Assembly: GCF_018122625.2 (NCBI RefSeq)
Contig: NZ_JAGQFT020000005.1
Location: 278,651 to 342,650, forward strand
DNA: 64,000 bases
Source: Coralloluteibacterium stylophorae
GTDB lineage: Bacteria > Pseudomonadota > Gammaproteobacteria > Xanthomonadales > Xanthomonadaceae
Direction of reading: 5' to 3'
The position numbers and the translations under genes are program-made. The notes under the pieces were generated by a model. The model had not been told where the DNA came from, did no database searches, and was given only the letters and a program-made list of their open reading frames with translations. Of the stretch, positions 17,190 to 26,421 are shown piece by piece (position 1 is the first letter of the stretch; every line of letters starts with the position of its first letter).

Positions 17190-17689
17190 TCAGTCCTGGG
17201 CCAGGATGGGGCGCAGGTGCGCCGCGTGCCCGTCGCGGCCCAGGCGGCCGCGCAGGCGCCAGCGCGCGTCGGCGGGAGCCAGGCGGATGTTCCAGTGCTG
17301 GCCTGGATCGATCTCCGCCTCGGCGGCCCAGCCGAGCGCCGTCGGCGCGAGCGTCAGGGTGCGGTCCATCTCCTGGTGGGAGGGATGTTCGAACACCACC
17401 TCCAGCGGCCGTCCGCGCTCGAACTCGCCGGTCACCGGGTAGACCTCGATCGCGCCGTCGGCGCTGCGCAGCAGGGCGCTGAGCTTCAGCGCCCCGGCAG
17501 TCGCGTCGGCACCGAGCTCGGCGGTCTGGATCTGGCCGGTGCGGCGCACCGTATCGCCCACCGCGTCGTCGCTGCCGCTGTTGCGCGAGGCGGTGACCAC
17601 CAGCGCCACCCCGCCGACGATCGAGGCCAGCGGCAGCAGCACGACCAGCCACAGGACCGGGTTGCGCCAGGGGCTTCCGGAGGCGGCCA

Positions 17690-17690
<1 letters not shown>
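17190..17690 (-). CDS. ccoH: FixH/CcoH family protein
   Basis: A 166-residue protein with a single N-terminal helix (NPVLWLVVLLPLASIVGGVA) and a periplasmic domain ending in WRLRGRLGRDG, matching FixH/CcoH. CcoH associates with the cbb3 complex and is needed for its assembly or stability. Its ATG shares one base with the ccoG stop (TGATG). Confidence 0.9.
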
Positions 17691-19225
<1,535 letters not shown>

Positions 19226-19232
19226 AACGGAC

Positions 19233-19523
19233 TCAGTCGGGCGGAAGCGCCCGGTTGAAGCGGGTGGGAGGCCGCAGCAGGAGCCAGGTGAACAGGCTCG
19301 AGCCGCCGGTGGCCGCCCAGAACATGAAGAAGCCGATGGTGTAGCCGGCCTCGCGGCTGAAATGGAGCTGGGGGAAGGTCAGGTCGCGCAGCGCCAGCGG
19401 GTCGACGATCGCGAAGAACACCGTTGTCGCCGCGCCGGCGGCGAAGAAGCTCGGCCACAGGATCGCGCCGAGCCGCTGCAGCAGGGGCCGCGGCGGCGGA
19501 TCGGACTGCGGCCGCGCGGCCAT
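19233..19523 (-). CDS. Small membrane protein in cco operon, function unknown
   Basis: A 96-residue protein with two predicted helices, about ILWPSFFAAGAATTVFFAIV and TIGFFMFWAATGGSSLFTWL, linked by a loop with LRDLTFPQLHFSREAG. It starts 2 bases after the ccoP stop and ends 7 bases before ccoG, so it is transcribed with the oxidase genes. I have seen similar small proteins at this place in xanthomonad cco clusters but know no function; an oxidase subunit or assembly role is plausible. The start was picked from the ATG nearest the ccoP stop. Confidence 0.75.
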   Translation of the reverse strand: MAARPQSDPPPRPLLQRLGAILWPSFFAAGAATTVFFAIVDPLALRDLTFPQLHFSREAGYTIGFFMFWAATGGSSLFTWLLLRPPTRFNRALPPD

Positions 19524-19525
19524 GT

Positions 19526-20467
19526 TCAGGGCGCTCCGGCGCGGGTGTCGGCGGCGTCGGCCGGGGCCGGGTTCGACAGCGACCAGACGTAGGCGGCGAC
19601 GAGCTTCGCGCGGGTCTCGCCGAGCAGGCCGCGGTGCGGCGGCATGCTGCCGTGGCGGCCTTCGGCGATGCTGGTGCGCAGGCTTTCGGTGTCGCCGCCG
19701 TAGAGCCAGTAGTCGTCGGTGAGGTCGGGCGCGCCCATGGCGACGTTGCCGGTGCCGTCGATGCCGTGGCAGCCGGCGCAGATGCCGTCGTAGAGCGGCT
19801 TGCCGCGAGAGGCGAAGTAGTCGCTGGCCGGCAGCTTGCCGCCGAGCACGCGGAGGTGGGCGATGACCGAGGTCACCGCATGCTCGCCGCCCATGTTGGT
19901 GAGCGCGGTGCCCCAGGCGGGCATCACCCCCTCGCGCCCGTCCAGCACCGTCTCCAGCACGCGCTCGGGGCTGCCGCCCCAGTGCCAGATGTCGTCGGTG
20001 AGGTTCGGGTAGCCGATCGCGCCCTGCGCCGACGAGCCGTGGCAGCCCGCGCAGGTGCTGCTGAAGATCGACCGGCCCAGGGCGAGCGCCGTCGGATTCC
20101 GCGCGATGCGTCCGACCGGCATCGCCCCGTACGGCGCGAAGGCCTCGGCCAGCTGCGCGTCGCGCGCGGCGGCGTCGACGTCGTGCTCGCGCGCCGAGCT
20201 CCAGTCGCCGAAGCCGTCGAAGTCGCCGAAGCCCGGGAACCACGCCAGGTAGCCGATCGCGAACACGATCGTCAGGTAGAAGAGGTTGATCCACCACCGC
20301 GGCAGCGGCTTGTTGTACTCGGTGATGTCGCCGTCCCAGACGTGGCTGGTGTCGGTCGGCTTCGGATCGCCCGGGCGCTGCCGCCCCGTCCACCACAGCA
20401 GCCACACGCATCCGCCGACGTTGAGCACGATCAGCGCGATGACGTACCACGACCAGCCTGCGCTCAT
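19526..20467 (-). CDS. ccoP: cbb3-type cytochrome c oxidase diheme subunit CcoP
   Basis: A 313-residue membrane-anchored diheme cytochrome c. It has two N-terminal helices, then two heme c sites CAGCHGSS and CAGCHGID with Met ligands in later MPAWG and MPPH segments. CcoP passes electrons from soluble cytochromes to CcoO/CcoN. The ATG at 20467 overlaps the ccoQ stop by four bases, which decides the start. Confidence 0.95.
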   Translation of the reverse strand: MSAGWSWYVIALIVLNVGGCVWLLWWTGRQRPGDPKPTDTSHVWDGDITEYNKPLPRWWINLFYLTIVFAIGYLAWFPGFGDFDGFGDWSSAREHDVDAAARDAQLAEAFAPYGAMPVGRIARNPTALALGRSIFSSTCAGCHGSSAQGAIGYPNLTDDIWHWGGSPERVLETVLDGREGVMPAWGTALTNMGGEHAVTSVIAHLRVLGGKLPASDYFASRGKPLYDGICAGCHGIDGTGNVAMGAPDLTDDYWLYGGDTESLRTSIAEGRHGSMPPHRGLLGETRAKLVAAYVWSLSNPAPADAADTRAGAP

Positions 20468-20604
20468 CGCGCGTCCTCCCCCTCGTCGGCCAGCGGCAGG
20501 CGTGCCGCCGCGTCGAAATCCGCCCTGCGGCGCGGGCTCCAGGCCCACGTCCAGCCCAGCAGGAACAGCGCCAGCAGCACCGTCGTGACGATTCCCGAGA
20601 CCAT
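20464..20604 (-). CDS. ccoQ: CcoQ/FixQ-like cbb3 oxidase subunit
   Basis: A 46-residue protein read from the minus strand between ccoO and ccoP. It begins MVSGIVTTVLLALFLLGW with a single membrane helix, followed by TWAWSPRRRADFDAAARLP, the basic cytosolic tail typical of CcoQ. It starts one base after the ccoO stop and its TGA overlaps the ccoP ATG. CcoQ helps stabilise the oxidase. Confidence 0.9.
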   Translation of the reverse strand: MVSGIVTTVLLALFLLGWTWAWSPRRRADFDAAARLPLADEGEDAR

Positions 20605-20605
20605 T

Positions 20606-21223
20606 TCAGCCACCCCGCGGTGCGTGCTTGCCCAGCCCCTGCAGGTAGGCGATGACGGCGTCGAGTTCGCTCCTGCCCTGGACCTCGTAGGGCGCCTGCT
20701 CGATCTGTTCGTCGGTGTAGGGGTCGCCCAGGCGCTGCAGCGCGCGCATGCGGTCGGCGAGGTCGCCGCCGTCGACGGCGGTCTCGGCCAGCCACGGGAA
20801 GCTGGGCATGTTGGATTCGGGCACGACCGCGCGCGGGTCGATCAGGTGCACGCGGTGCCACTCGTCGTTGTAGCGGCCGCCGACCCGGGCCAGGTCCGGC
20901 CCGGTGCGCTTGGAGCCCCACTGGAACGGCCGGTCGTAGACCGACTCGCCGGCCAGCGAATAGTGGCCGTAGCGCTCGGTCTCGAAGCGCAGCGTGCGCA
21001 CCATCTGCGAGTGGCAGTTGTAGCAGCCCTCGCGGATGTAGACGTCGCGTCCGGCCAGCTCCAGCGCCGGGTAGGGTTCGACGCCCTGCAGCGGTTCGAT
21101 CGCCTCGGCCTGCCGCATCAGCGGCACGATCTCGGCGAGCCCGCCGAAGGACACGGCCACGGCGATGAGCACCGCCATCAGGCCGACGTTCTTCTCGATC
21201 TTCTCGTGTGCGTGGTTGCTCAT
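20606..21223 (-). CDS. ccoO: cbb3-type cytochrome c oxidase monoheme subunit CcoO
   Basis: A 205-residue protein with one N-terminal membrane anchor and one heme c site, [15 protein letters not shown], followed by [11 protein letters not shown] and the Met-ligand segment [10 protein letters not shown], as in CcoO. It lies 8 bases after ccoN and 1 base before ccoQ. Confidence 0.96.
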   Translation of the reverse strand: MSNHAHEKIEKNVGLMAVLIAVAVSFGGLAEIVPLMRQAEAIEPLQGVEPYPALELAGRDVYIREGCYNCHSQMVRTLRFETERYGHYSLAGESVYDRPFQWGSKRTGPDLARVGGRYNDEWHRVHLIDPRAVVPESNMPSFPWLAETAVDGGDLADRMRALQRLGDPYTDEQIEQAPYEVQGRSELDAVIAYLQGLGKHAPRGG

Positions 21224-21231
21224 CGTCGTTC

Positions 21232-22677
21232 TCAGGTGCGGGCCGCGGCGGCATCCGGCGGCAGCACCGGCTGTTCGACCTCGCCGGCGAGGCGCGCGGC
21301 GGCGTAGGTCTTCCACACGTTCGCCGCCATCAGGCCCATGCCGCCGAGCACCAGCAGGCCGCCGAGCAGGCGCACGAGGTAGTAGGGATAGGTGGCGGCG
21401 AGCGCCTCGACGAAGCTGTAGGTCAGCGTCCCGTCGGCGTTGGTGGCGCGCCACATCAGCCCCTGCATGACGCCGGCGATCCACATCGCCGCGATGTAGA
21501 GCACCACGCCGAGGGTGTGCAGCCAGAAGTGCAGGTCGACCCACTTCACCGAGTGCATCGCACGCAGGCCGAGCAGGCGCGGCAGCATCGAGTACAGCGA
21601 ACCGATGGTGATCATCGCCACCCAGCCGAGCGCGCCGGCGTGCACGTGGCCGATGGTCCAGTCGGTGTAGTGGCTGAGCGAGTTGACCGTCCTGATCGAC
21701 ATCATCGGTCCCTCGAACGTCGCCATCATGTAGAACGACAGCGAGACGATGAGGAACTTCAGGATCGGGTCGGTGCGCAGCTTGTGCCACACGCCCGAGA
21801 GCGTCATGACGCCGTTGATCGCGCCGCCCCAGCTCGGCGCCAGCAGGATCAGCGAGAACACCATGCCCACCGACTGGGCCCAGTCCGGCAGCGCGGTGTA
21901 GAGCAGGTGGTGCGGGCCGGCCCACATGTAGACCGCGATCAGCGCCCAGAAGTGGACGATCGACAGCCGGTAGGAATAGATCGGGCGCTCGGCCTGCTTC
22001 GGCACGAAGTAGTACATCATCCCGAGGAAGCCGGCGGTCAGGAAGAAGCCGACCGCGTTGTGCCCGTACCACCACTGCACCATCGCGTCGACCGCGCCGC
22101 TGTAGGCCGAGTACGACTTCAGCGCGCCGGCCGGCATCGAGACGTTGTTGACGATGTGCAGCAGGGCGACGGCGATGATGAAGGCGCCGTAGAACCAGTT
22201 CGCCACGTAGATGTGCCTGACCCGGCGCCGGGCGATCGTGCCGAAGAACAGCACCGCGTAGGCCACCCAGACCACGGCGATCAGGATGTCGATCGGCCAT
22301 TCGAGCTCGGCGTATTCCTTGCCCTGGGTGTAGCCCAGCGGCAGGGTGACGGCGGCGGCCACGATCACCGCCTGCCAACCCCAGAACACGAAGGCCGCGA
22401 GCCGGTCGGACAGCAGTCGCGCGTGGCAGGTGCGCTGCACCACGTGCAGGCTGGTGGCGAACAGCGCGCTGCCGCCGAAGGCGAAGATCACCGCGTTGGT
22501 ATGCAGCGGCCGCAGGCGCCCGTAGCCGAGCCACGGAATGCCCTCCCCCAGCGTCGGCCAGTACAGCTGCGCGGCGATCAGGACGCCGACCGCCATGCCC
22601 ACGATGCCCCACACCACCGTCGCCACGGTGAACTGGTGCACCACCCTGTCGTTGTAGGTCTCCCCAGCGCTTCGCAT
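21232..22677 (-). CDS. ccoN: cbb3-type cytochrome c oxidase catalytic subunit CcoN
   Basis: A 481-residue, about 12-helix heme-copper oxidase subunit I of the C family. Heme and CuB ligand segments are visible: [40 protein letters not shown] and [11 protein letters not shown]. It reduces oxygen at high affinity under microaerobic conditions. The ATG at 22677 has an AGAGGA ribosome-binding site. It is the first gene of an operon running to 13891, with a perfect FNR-type site about 60 bases upstream. Confidence 0.97.
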   Translation of the reverse strand: MRSAGETYNDRVVHQFTVATVVWGIVGMAVGVLIAAQLYWPTLGEGIPWLGYGRLRPLHTNAVIFAFGGSALFATSLHVVQRTCHARLLSDRLAAFVFWGWQAVIVAAAVTLPLGYTQGKEYAELEWPIDILIAVVWVAYAVLFFGTIARRRVRHIYVANWFYGAFIIAVALLHIVNNVSMPAGALKSYSAYSGAVDAMVQWWYGHNAVGFFLTAGFLGMMYYFVPKQAERPIYSYRLSIVHFWALIAVYMWAGPHHLLYTALPDWAQSVGMVFSLILLAPSWGGAINGVMTLSGVWHKLRTDPILKFLIVSLSFYMMATFEGPMMSIRTVNSLSHYTDWTIGHVHAGALGWVAMITIGSLYSMLPRLLGLRAMHSVKWVDLHFWLHTLGVVLYIAAMWIAGVMQGLMWRATNADGTLTYSFVEALAATYPYYLVRLLGGLLVLGGMGLMAANVWKTYAAARLAGEVEQPVLPPDAAAART

Positions 22678-22729
22678 CGTCGTTCCTCTTCGATGGCCGC
22701 GAGTGTGGGGAGGCGGGGCGGCGGGCTCA

Positions 22730-22743
22730 TTGATCTGGATCAA
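22730..22743 (-). promoter_or_regulatory. FNR/ANR box upstream of ccoN
   Basis: TTGAT-CTGG-ATCAA is a perfect match to the FNR/ANR consensus, centred about 60 bases before the ccoN start codon. With the typical -41.5 placement, transcription would begin about 18 bases before ccoN. This predicts induction of the cbb3 operon when oxygen falls. The site is symmetric, so it could also act on rsbR, but that gene begins about 200 bases away. Confidence 0.9.
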
Positions 22744-22746
22744 TGC

Positions 22747-22767
22747 GGGTGGGTGGGTGGGGGCGGG
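22747..22767 (+). other. G-quadruplex-type G-tract array
   Basis: GGG runs separated by single T bases, then GGGGG-C-GGG, give at least four G-tracts with one-base loops, the classic parallel G-quadruplex pattern on the plus strand. It starts 3 bases from the FNR box in the ccoN/rsbR intergenic region. Folding is predicted, not shown. Confidence 0.6.
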
Positions 22768-22770
22768 CGC

Positions 22771-22822
22771 GGGGAACGGGGCGCGGGGAACGGGGAACGG
22801 GGAGCCGGGATCGGGATCGGGG
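22771..22822 (+). repeat. Short tandem GGGGAAC/GGGATC repeats
   Basis: Irregular direct copies of GGGGAACG and GGGATC follow the G-tract array in the 270-base ccoN-rsbR gap. They resemble the GGGAATC repeats near 2.2 kb. No coding sense is seen. Confidence 0.6.
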
Positions 22823-22947
22823 TATCGACACGGTCGGTCGCGGGCCGCTCGCGCCGGCACCGGGGCTGGTTCTTGACCTGCCGTTCGCGGGATCATCACG
22901 CGGCCGTCGCGACCCTGCGCGGCCCTTCCCGCCCGCCAGGAACCCGC

Positions 22948-23796
22948 ATGGCCCTCCAGCACGCGACCACGACCGCCATCCGCGACCAGCAGGCGACGAT
23001 CCTGCGCGACTGGGTCGGGCAGCTCGCGAGCGGAGGCTTCAGCAGCGACCGGCGTGCCGCGGCCGACGAGGTCGACGCCCAGGCGCGGGATTTCCTCGGC
23101 CTGTTCTGCGATGCCGCGGGCACCGACGACTTCGGCCCGAGCGTGCCGGCATGGGCGGCGGTGCGCGGCTTCCTGGAGAACCTGTCCAGGCGCCGCGCCA
23201 CCCAGGGCTTCAGCGCGGAGCAGACCGCCAACTTCATCTTCTCGCTGAAGCGCCCGCTGTTCGGCGTGGTCGAGCGCGCCTGGCAGGACGAGCCCAAGGC
23301 CTATGCCGGCGAGCTGTGGGCGGTGTCGGAGCTGCTCGACAGCCTCGGCATGCACACGGTCAACACCTTCCAGCACTCGCGCGAGCAGGTCATCGCCCGC
23401 CAGCAGGAGGAGCTGCTGGAGCTGTCGACCCCGGTGGTGAAGCTGTGGGAAGGCGTACTGGCCCTGCCGATGATCGGCACGCTCGACAGCGCGCGCACCC
23501 AGGTGGTCATGGAGTCGCTGCTGCAGCGGATCGCCGAGACCGGCGCCGGCATCGCCATCATCGACATCACCGGCGTGCCGACCGTCGACACCCTGGTCGC
23601 CCAGCACCTGCTCAAGACCGCCACCGCGATCCGGCTGATGGGCGCGGACTGCATCATCAGCGGCATCCGTCCGCAGATCGCGCAGACCATCGTGCACCTC
23701 GGCGTCGACCTGCAGGGCATCACCACCAAGGGCAACATGGCCGATGCGCTGGCGCTGGCGCTGCGGCGCAGCGGCCAGAGCATCGTCCGGGCCTGA
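22948..23796 (+). CDS. rsbR: RsbR-like stressosome scaffold protein (STAS)
   Basis: A 282-residue protein. The N-terminal part (about 10-150) fits the RsbRD-type sensory domain, and residues about 160-275 are a STAS domain. The two phosphorylatable threonines of B. subtilis RsbR correspond to Thr215 in [12 protein letters not shown] and Thr247 in [12 protein letters not shown]; both are present. RsbR and RsbS build the stressosome, which traps RsbT until stress. It is the first gene of a tightly packed run through 28475, so the module is likely one operon. The sensed signal is unknown. Confidence 0.92.
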   Translation: MALQHATTTAIRDQQATILRDWVGQLASGGFSSDRRAAADEVDAQARDFLGLFCDAAGTDDFGPSVPAWAAVRGFLENLSRRRATQGFSAEQTANFIFSLKRPLFGVVERAWQDEPKAYAGELWAVSELLDSLGMHTVNTFQHSREQVIARQQEELLELSTPVVKLWEGVLALPMIGTLDSARTQVVMESLLQRIAETGAGIAIIDITGVPTVDTLVAQHLLKTATAIRLMGADCIISGIRPQIAQTIVHLGVDLQGITTKGNMADALALALRRSGQSIVRA

Positions 23797-23798
23797 CC

Positions 23799-24176
23799 AT
23801 GGACCGCATCCCGATCCTGCGCATGGGCGACGTGCTCCTGGTGACGATCCAGGTGGAGCTCCACGACCAGCTCGCGATGACCCTGCAGGACGACCTCGCC
23901 GCGCGCATCAGCGCGACCTCGGCGCGCGGCGTGCTGCTGGACATCTCCGCGCTGGAGATCGTCGACTCCTTCATCGGACGCATGATCGCGACGATCTCCG
24001 GCATCGCCTCGGTGATGGACGCGCGCACCGTGGTCGTCGGCATGCAGCCGGCGGTGGCGATCACCCTGGTCGAGCTGGGCCTGTCGCTGCCGGGCGTGCT
24101 TACCGCGCTCGACGTCGAACGAGGCATGCATCTGCTCGGCATCACCCGGAGCGGCGATGCAGACCACGCACAGTGA
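23799..24176 (+). CDS. rsbS: RsbS-like STAS protein
   Basis: A 125-residue single STAS domain. The regulatory serine is Ser57 in [12 protein letters not shown], equivalent to the RsbS site phosphorylated by RsbT. It starts 2 bases after rsbR and overlaps rsbT by 20 bases. Confidence 0.92.
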   Translation: MDRIPILRMGDVLLVTIQVELHDQLAMTLQDDLAARISATSARGVLLDISALEIVDSFIGRMIATISGIASVMDARTVVVGMQPAVAITLVELGLSLPGVLTALDVERGMHLLGITRSGDADHAQ

Positions 24177-24561
24177 GGTCGTGCCGCTGCGCGCCGAGCA
24201 GGACGTCGTGCATGCGCGCCAGGCGGTGCGCCGCCTCGCCCAGGAGCGCGGCTTCCGGCTGATCGACCAGACCAAGCTGGTGACCGCCACCAGCGAGCTG
24301 TCGCGCAACACCATCGTCTACGGCCGCGGCGGCGAGCTGCGGATCGAGGTGGTCGAGGACGGCATCCGCACCGGCCTGCGCCTGACCTTCGCCGACGAGG
24401 GTCCCGGCATCGCCGACCTGGGCCTGGCACTGACCGATGGCTGGACCTCGGGCAACGGCCTGGGCATGGGCCTCAGCGGCTCGCGCCGGCTGGTGAACGA
24501 GTTCGACATCGACACCGCCCCGGGCGCAGGCACGCGCGTCACGGTGGTGCGGTGGCGCTGA
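24157..24561 (+). CDS. rsbT: RsbT-like serine/threonine kinase
   Basis: A 134-residue GHKL-type ATPase/kinase: N box TSELSRNTIVYGRGG, G1 box FADEGPGI, and G2 box GNGLGMGLSGSRRLVNEF. In known stressosomes RsbT phosphorylates RsbR and RsbS, leaves the complex, and activates an output protein. In Bacillus that output is RsbU; no rsbU or sigma-B gene is present here. Start and stop overlap both neighbours, indicating tight coupling. Confidence 0.92.
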   Translation: MQTTHSEVVPLRAEQDVVHARQAVRRLAQERGFRLIDQTKLVTATSELSRNTIVYGRGGELRIEVVEDGIRTGLRLTFADEGPGIADLGLALTDGWTSGNGLGMGLSGSRRLVNEFDIDTAPGAGTRVTVVRWR

Positions 24562-25556
24562 CCTCCGAAGGCCTCGAGCAGCTCTGCTGCGCGGTCGGCG
24601 ACGCCAGCCAGGTCGGCGAGGCCCGGCGGGTCGCCGCGCGGCTGGCGCGCGCGGCCGCGCTCGGCGAGACCGACGCCGGCCGCCTCGCCATCGTCGTCGT
24701 GGAGCTGGCCAACAACCAGCTCCGCCACGCCGGTGGCGGTTCCATGCTGATGCGGGTGGTCGAGCGCGAGCGCGATGCCGGCGTCGAGATCCTGGCCATC
24801 GACCGTGGCCGCGGCTTCGACATCGCCCGCGGCCTGGTCGACGGCTATTCCACAGCGGGAACCTCGGGCACCGGCCTGGGCGCCGTACGCCGGATGTCGA
24901 GCGTGTTCGACGCCTGGTCCGACGCGCGCGGCTCGGTGCTGCTCAGCCGCGTGTTCCCCACGGCTTCCGCCGGCGACCCGGGCTGGGGCGTGGTCAACCG
25001 CCCGGTCGCGGGCGAGGTCCAGTGCGGGGACGGCTGGGCGGTGCGGCGCAGCGGCGGGCTGCTGCATGCGCTGGTGGTCGACGGGCTCGGCCACGGGCCC
25101 AGCGCGGCCGACGCGGCGCGCGCGGGCATCGCGGCGTTCCGGAGCCAGGCCGCCGCCGACCCCGCGCATGCGCTCGAGAACCTGCACCGCGGCATGGGCG
25201 GCACCCGCGGCGGCGCGGCGGCGGTGGCGACGGTCGACCCCGGCGCGCGCCGGCTCGCCATGGCCGGCATCGGCAACATCGGCGTCACCCTCTGGTCCGA
25301 GGGCCGCGCGCGCGGCCTGCCGTCGCACAGCGGGATCGTGGGCCAGGGCGCGGTGCGGCCGCGGCGCGTGGTGGACGCCGGATGGACCGCGCCGGCGCTG
25401 CTGGTGATGGCCTCCGACGGCCTGCAGTCGCGCCTCGCCTTCGGCGACTACCCCGGCCTCGTCAACGTCCATCCGGCGGTGGTGGCGGGGCTGCTGTTCC
25501 GCGACTTCGAGCGCGGCAACGATGACGCCACCGTGCTGGTGCTGCCGCTAGCCTGA
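24552..25556 (+). CDS. Fused ATPase / SpoIIE-type phosphatase, RsbX-like
   Basis: A 334-residue two-domain protein. Residues about 15-135 form a GHKL ATPase (VVELANNQLRHAGGG; DRGRGF; GTSGTGLGAVRRM). Residues about 150-334 form a PP2C/SpoIIE-type phosphatase with VVDGLGHGPSAADAA and the late GNDDATVLVLP, which supplies metal-binding Asp residues. By position and fold it should reset the stressosome by dephosphorylating RsbR/RsbS, as RsbX does; the extra ATPase half could add its own kinase or binding function. The start is a GTG within the end of rsbT (10-base overlap). Confidence 0.87.
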   Translation: MALTSEGLEQLCCAVGDASQVGEARRVAARLARAAALGETDAGRLAIVVVELANNQLRHAGGGSMLMRVVERERDAGVEILAIDRGRGFDIARGLVDGYSTAGTSGTGLGAVRRMSSVFDAWSDARGSVLLSRVFPTASAGDPGWGVVNRPVAGEVQCGDGWAVRRSGGLLHALVVDGLGHGPSAADAARAGIAAFRSQAAADPAHALENLHRGMGGTRGGAAAVATVDPGARRLAMAGIGNIGVTLWSEGRARGLPSHSGIVGQGAVRPRRVVDAGWTAPALLVMASDGLQSRLAFGDYPGLVNVHPAVVAGLLFRDFERGNDDATVLVLPLA

Positions 25557-25560
25557 GCCC

Positions 25561-26421
25561 ATGAGCGAGTCCGCCGACCCCACCTCCGCCGGTGCAGAAC
25601 TCCAGACCCTGCGCGCGCAGGTCGCCGCGCTGCAGGAGGAACTGGCCGCGACCAACCAGGGCGTGGTGGCGCTGTACGCGGAGATCGAGGACCAGGCCGA
25701 GCAGCTGCGCGAGGCGTCGGAACTCAAGAGCCGCTTCCTGTCGCACATGAGCCATGAGTTCCGGGCGCCGCTGAGCTCGATCCGCAGCATGGCGCGGCTG
25801 CTGCTCGACGGCGTCGACGGTCCGCTGACCGAGGAGCAGCGCGTGCAGGTCGACTTCGTCGCCGGCGCCGCCACCGAGATGTCGGAGATGGTCGACGACC
25901 TCCTCGACCTCGCCCGCGTCGAGGCCGGGCGGGTGGCGATCGCGCCGGGCTGGTTCCAGCTGGTCGACGTGTTCTCCGCCCTGCGCGGCATGTTCCGCCC
26001 GATCGTGGCGACCAGCCGGCTGCAGCTGGTGTTCGAGGAGCCGGTGGATGTGCCGCCGATGTTCTCCGACGACCGCAAGCTCTCGCAGATCCTGCGCAAC
26101 TTCATCTCCAACGCGCTGAAGTTCACCAGCGAGGGCGAGGTGCGGGTGCGCGCGGTGCCGCTGGCCGACGGCCGCGTCTGCTTCGCGGTCTCGGACACCG
26201 GCGTGGGCATCCCGCCGGAGCAGATCCCGACCCTGTTCGAGGAGTTCGTGCAGGTCGACACCCCGCTGCAGCGGCGCTTCCGCGGCAGCGGCCTGGGCCT
26301 GGCGGTGTGCCGGCGCTTCGCCGAACTGCTGGGCGGCGAGGTGGCCTGCGAGAGCACGCCCGGCCGCGGCTCGACCTTCAGCGTGACCGTGCCGGCGCGG
26401 CTCGAGGCGGTCGCCGAGTGA
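25561..26421 (+). CDS. Sensor histidine kinase linked to the stressosome genes
   Basis: A 286-residue soluble kinase. An N-terminal coiled coil (LQTLRAQVAALQEELAATNQ) precedes HisKA with SHMSHEFRAP (His65) and a HATPase_c domain (NFISNALKFT; DTGVGIPPEQ; GSGLGLAVCRRF). There is no membrane or PAS segment, so it must take its signal from a partner, probably the upstream module. It starts 4 bases after the phosphatase stop; its end overlaps the next gene (GTGA). Confidence 0.92.
   Translation: MSESADPTSAGAELQTLRAQVAALQEELAATNQGVVALYAEIEDQAEQLREASELKSRFLSHMSHEFRAPLSSIRSMARLLLDGVDGPLTEEQRVQVDFVAGAATEMSEMVDDLLDLARVEAGRVAIAPGWFQLVDVFSALRGMFRPIVATSRLQLVFEEPVDVPPMFSDDRKLSQILRNFISNALKFTSEGEVRVRAVPLADGRVCFAVSDTGVGIPPEQIPTLFEEFVQVDTPLQRRFRGSGLGLAVCRRFAELLGGEVACESTPGRGSTFSVTVPARLEAVAE

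Noticed and set aside
22771..22822. CRISPR-like array from repeated GGGGAAC units
   Set aside because: The units are 6-8 bases, irregular and without spacers of constant length; no cas gene is present.
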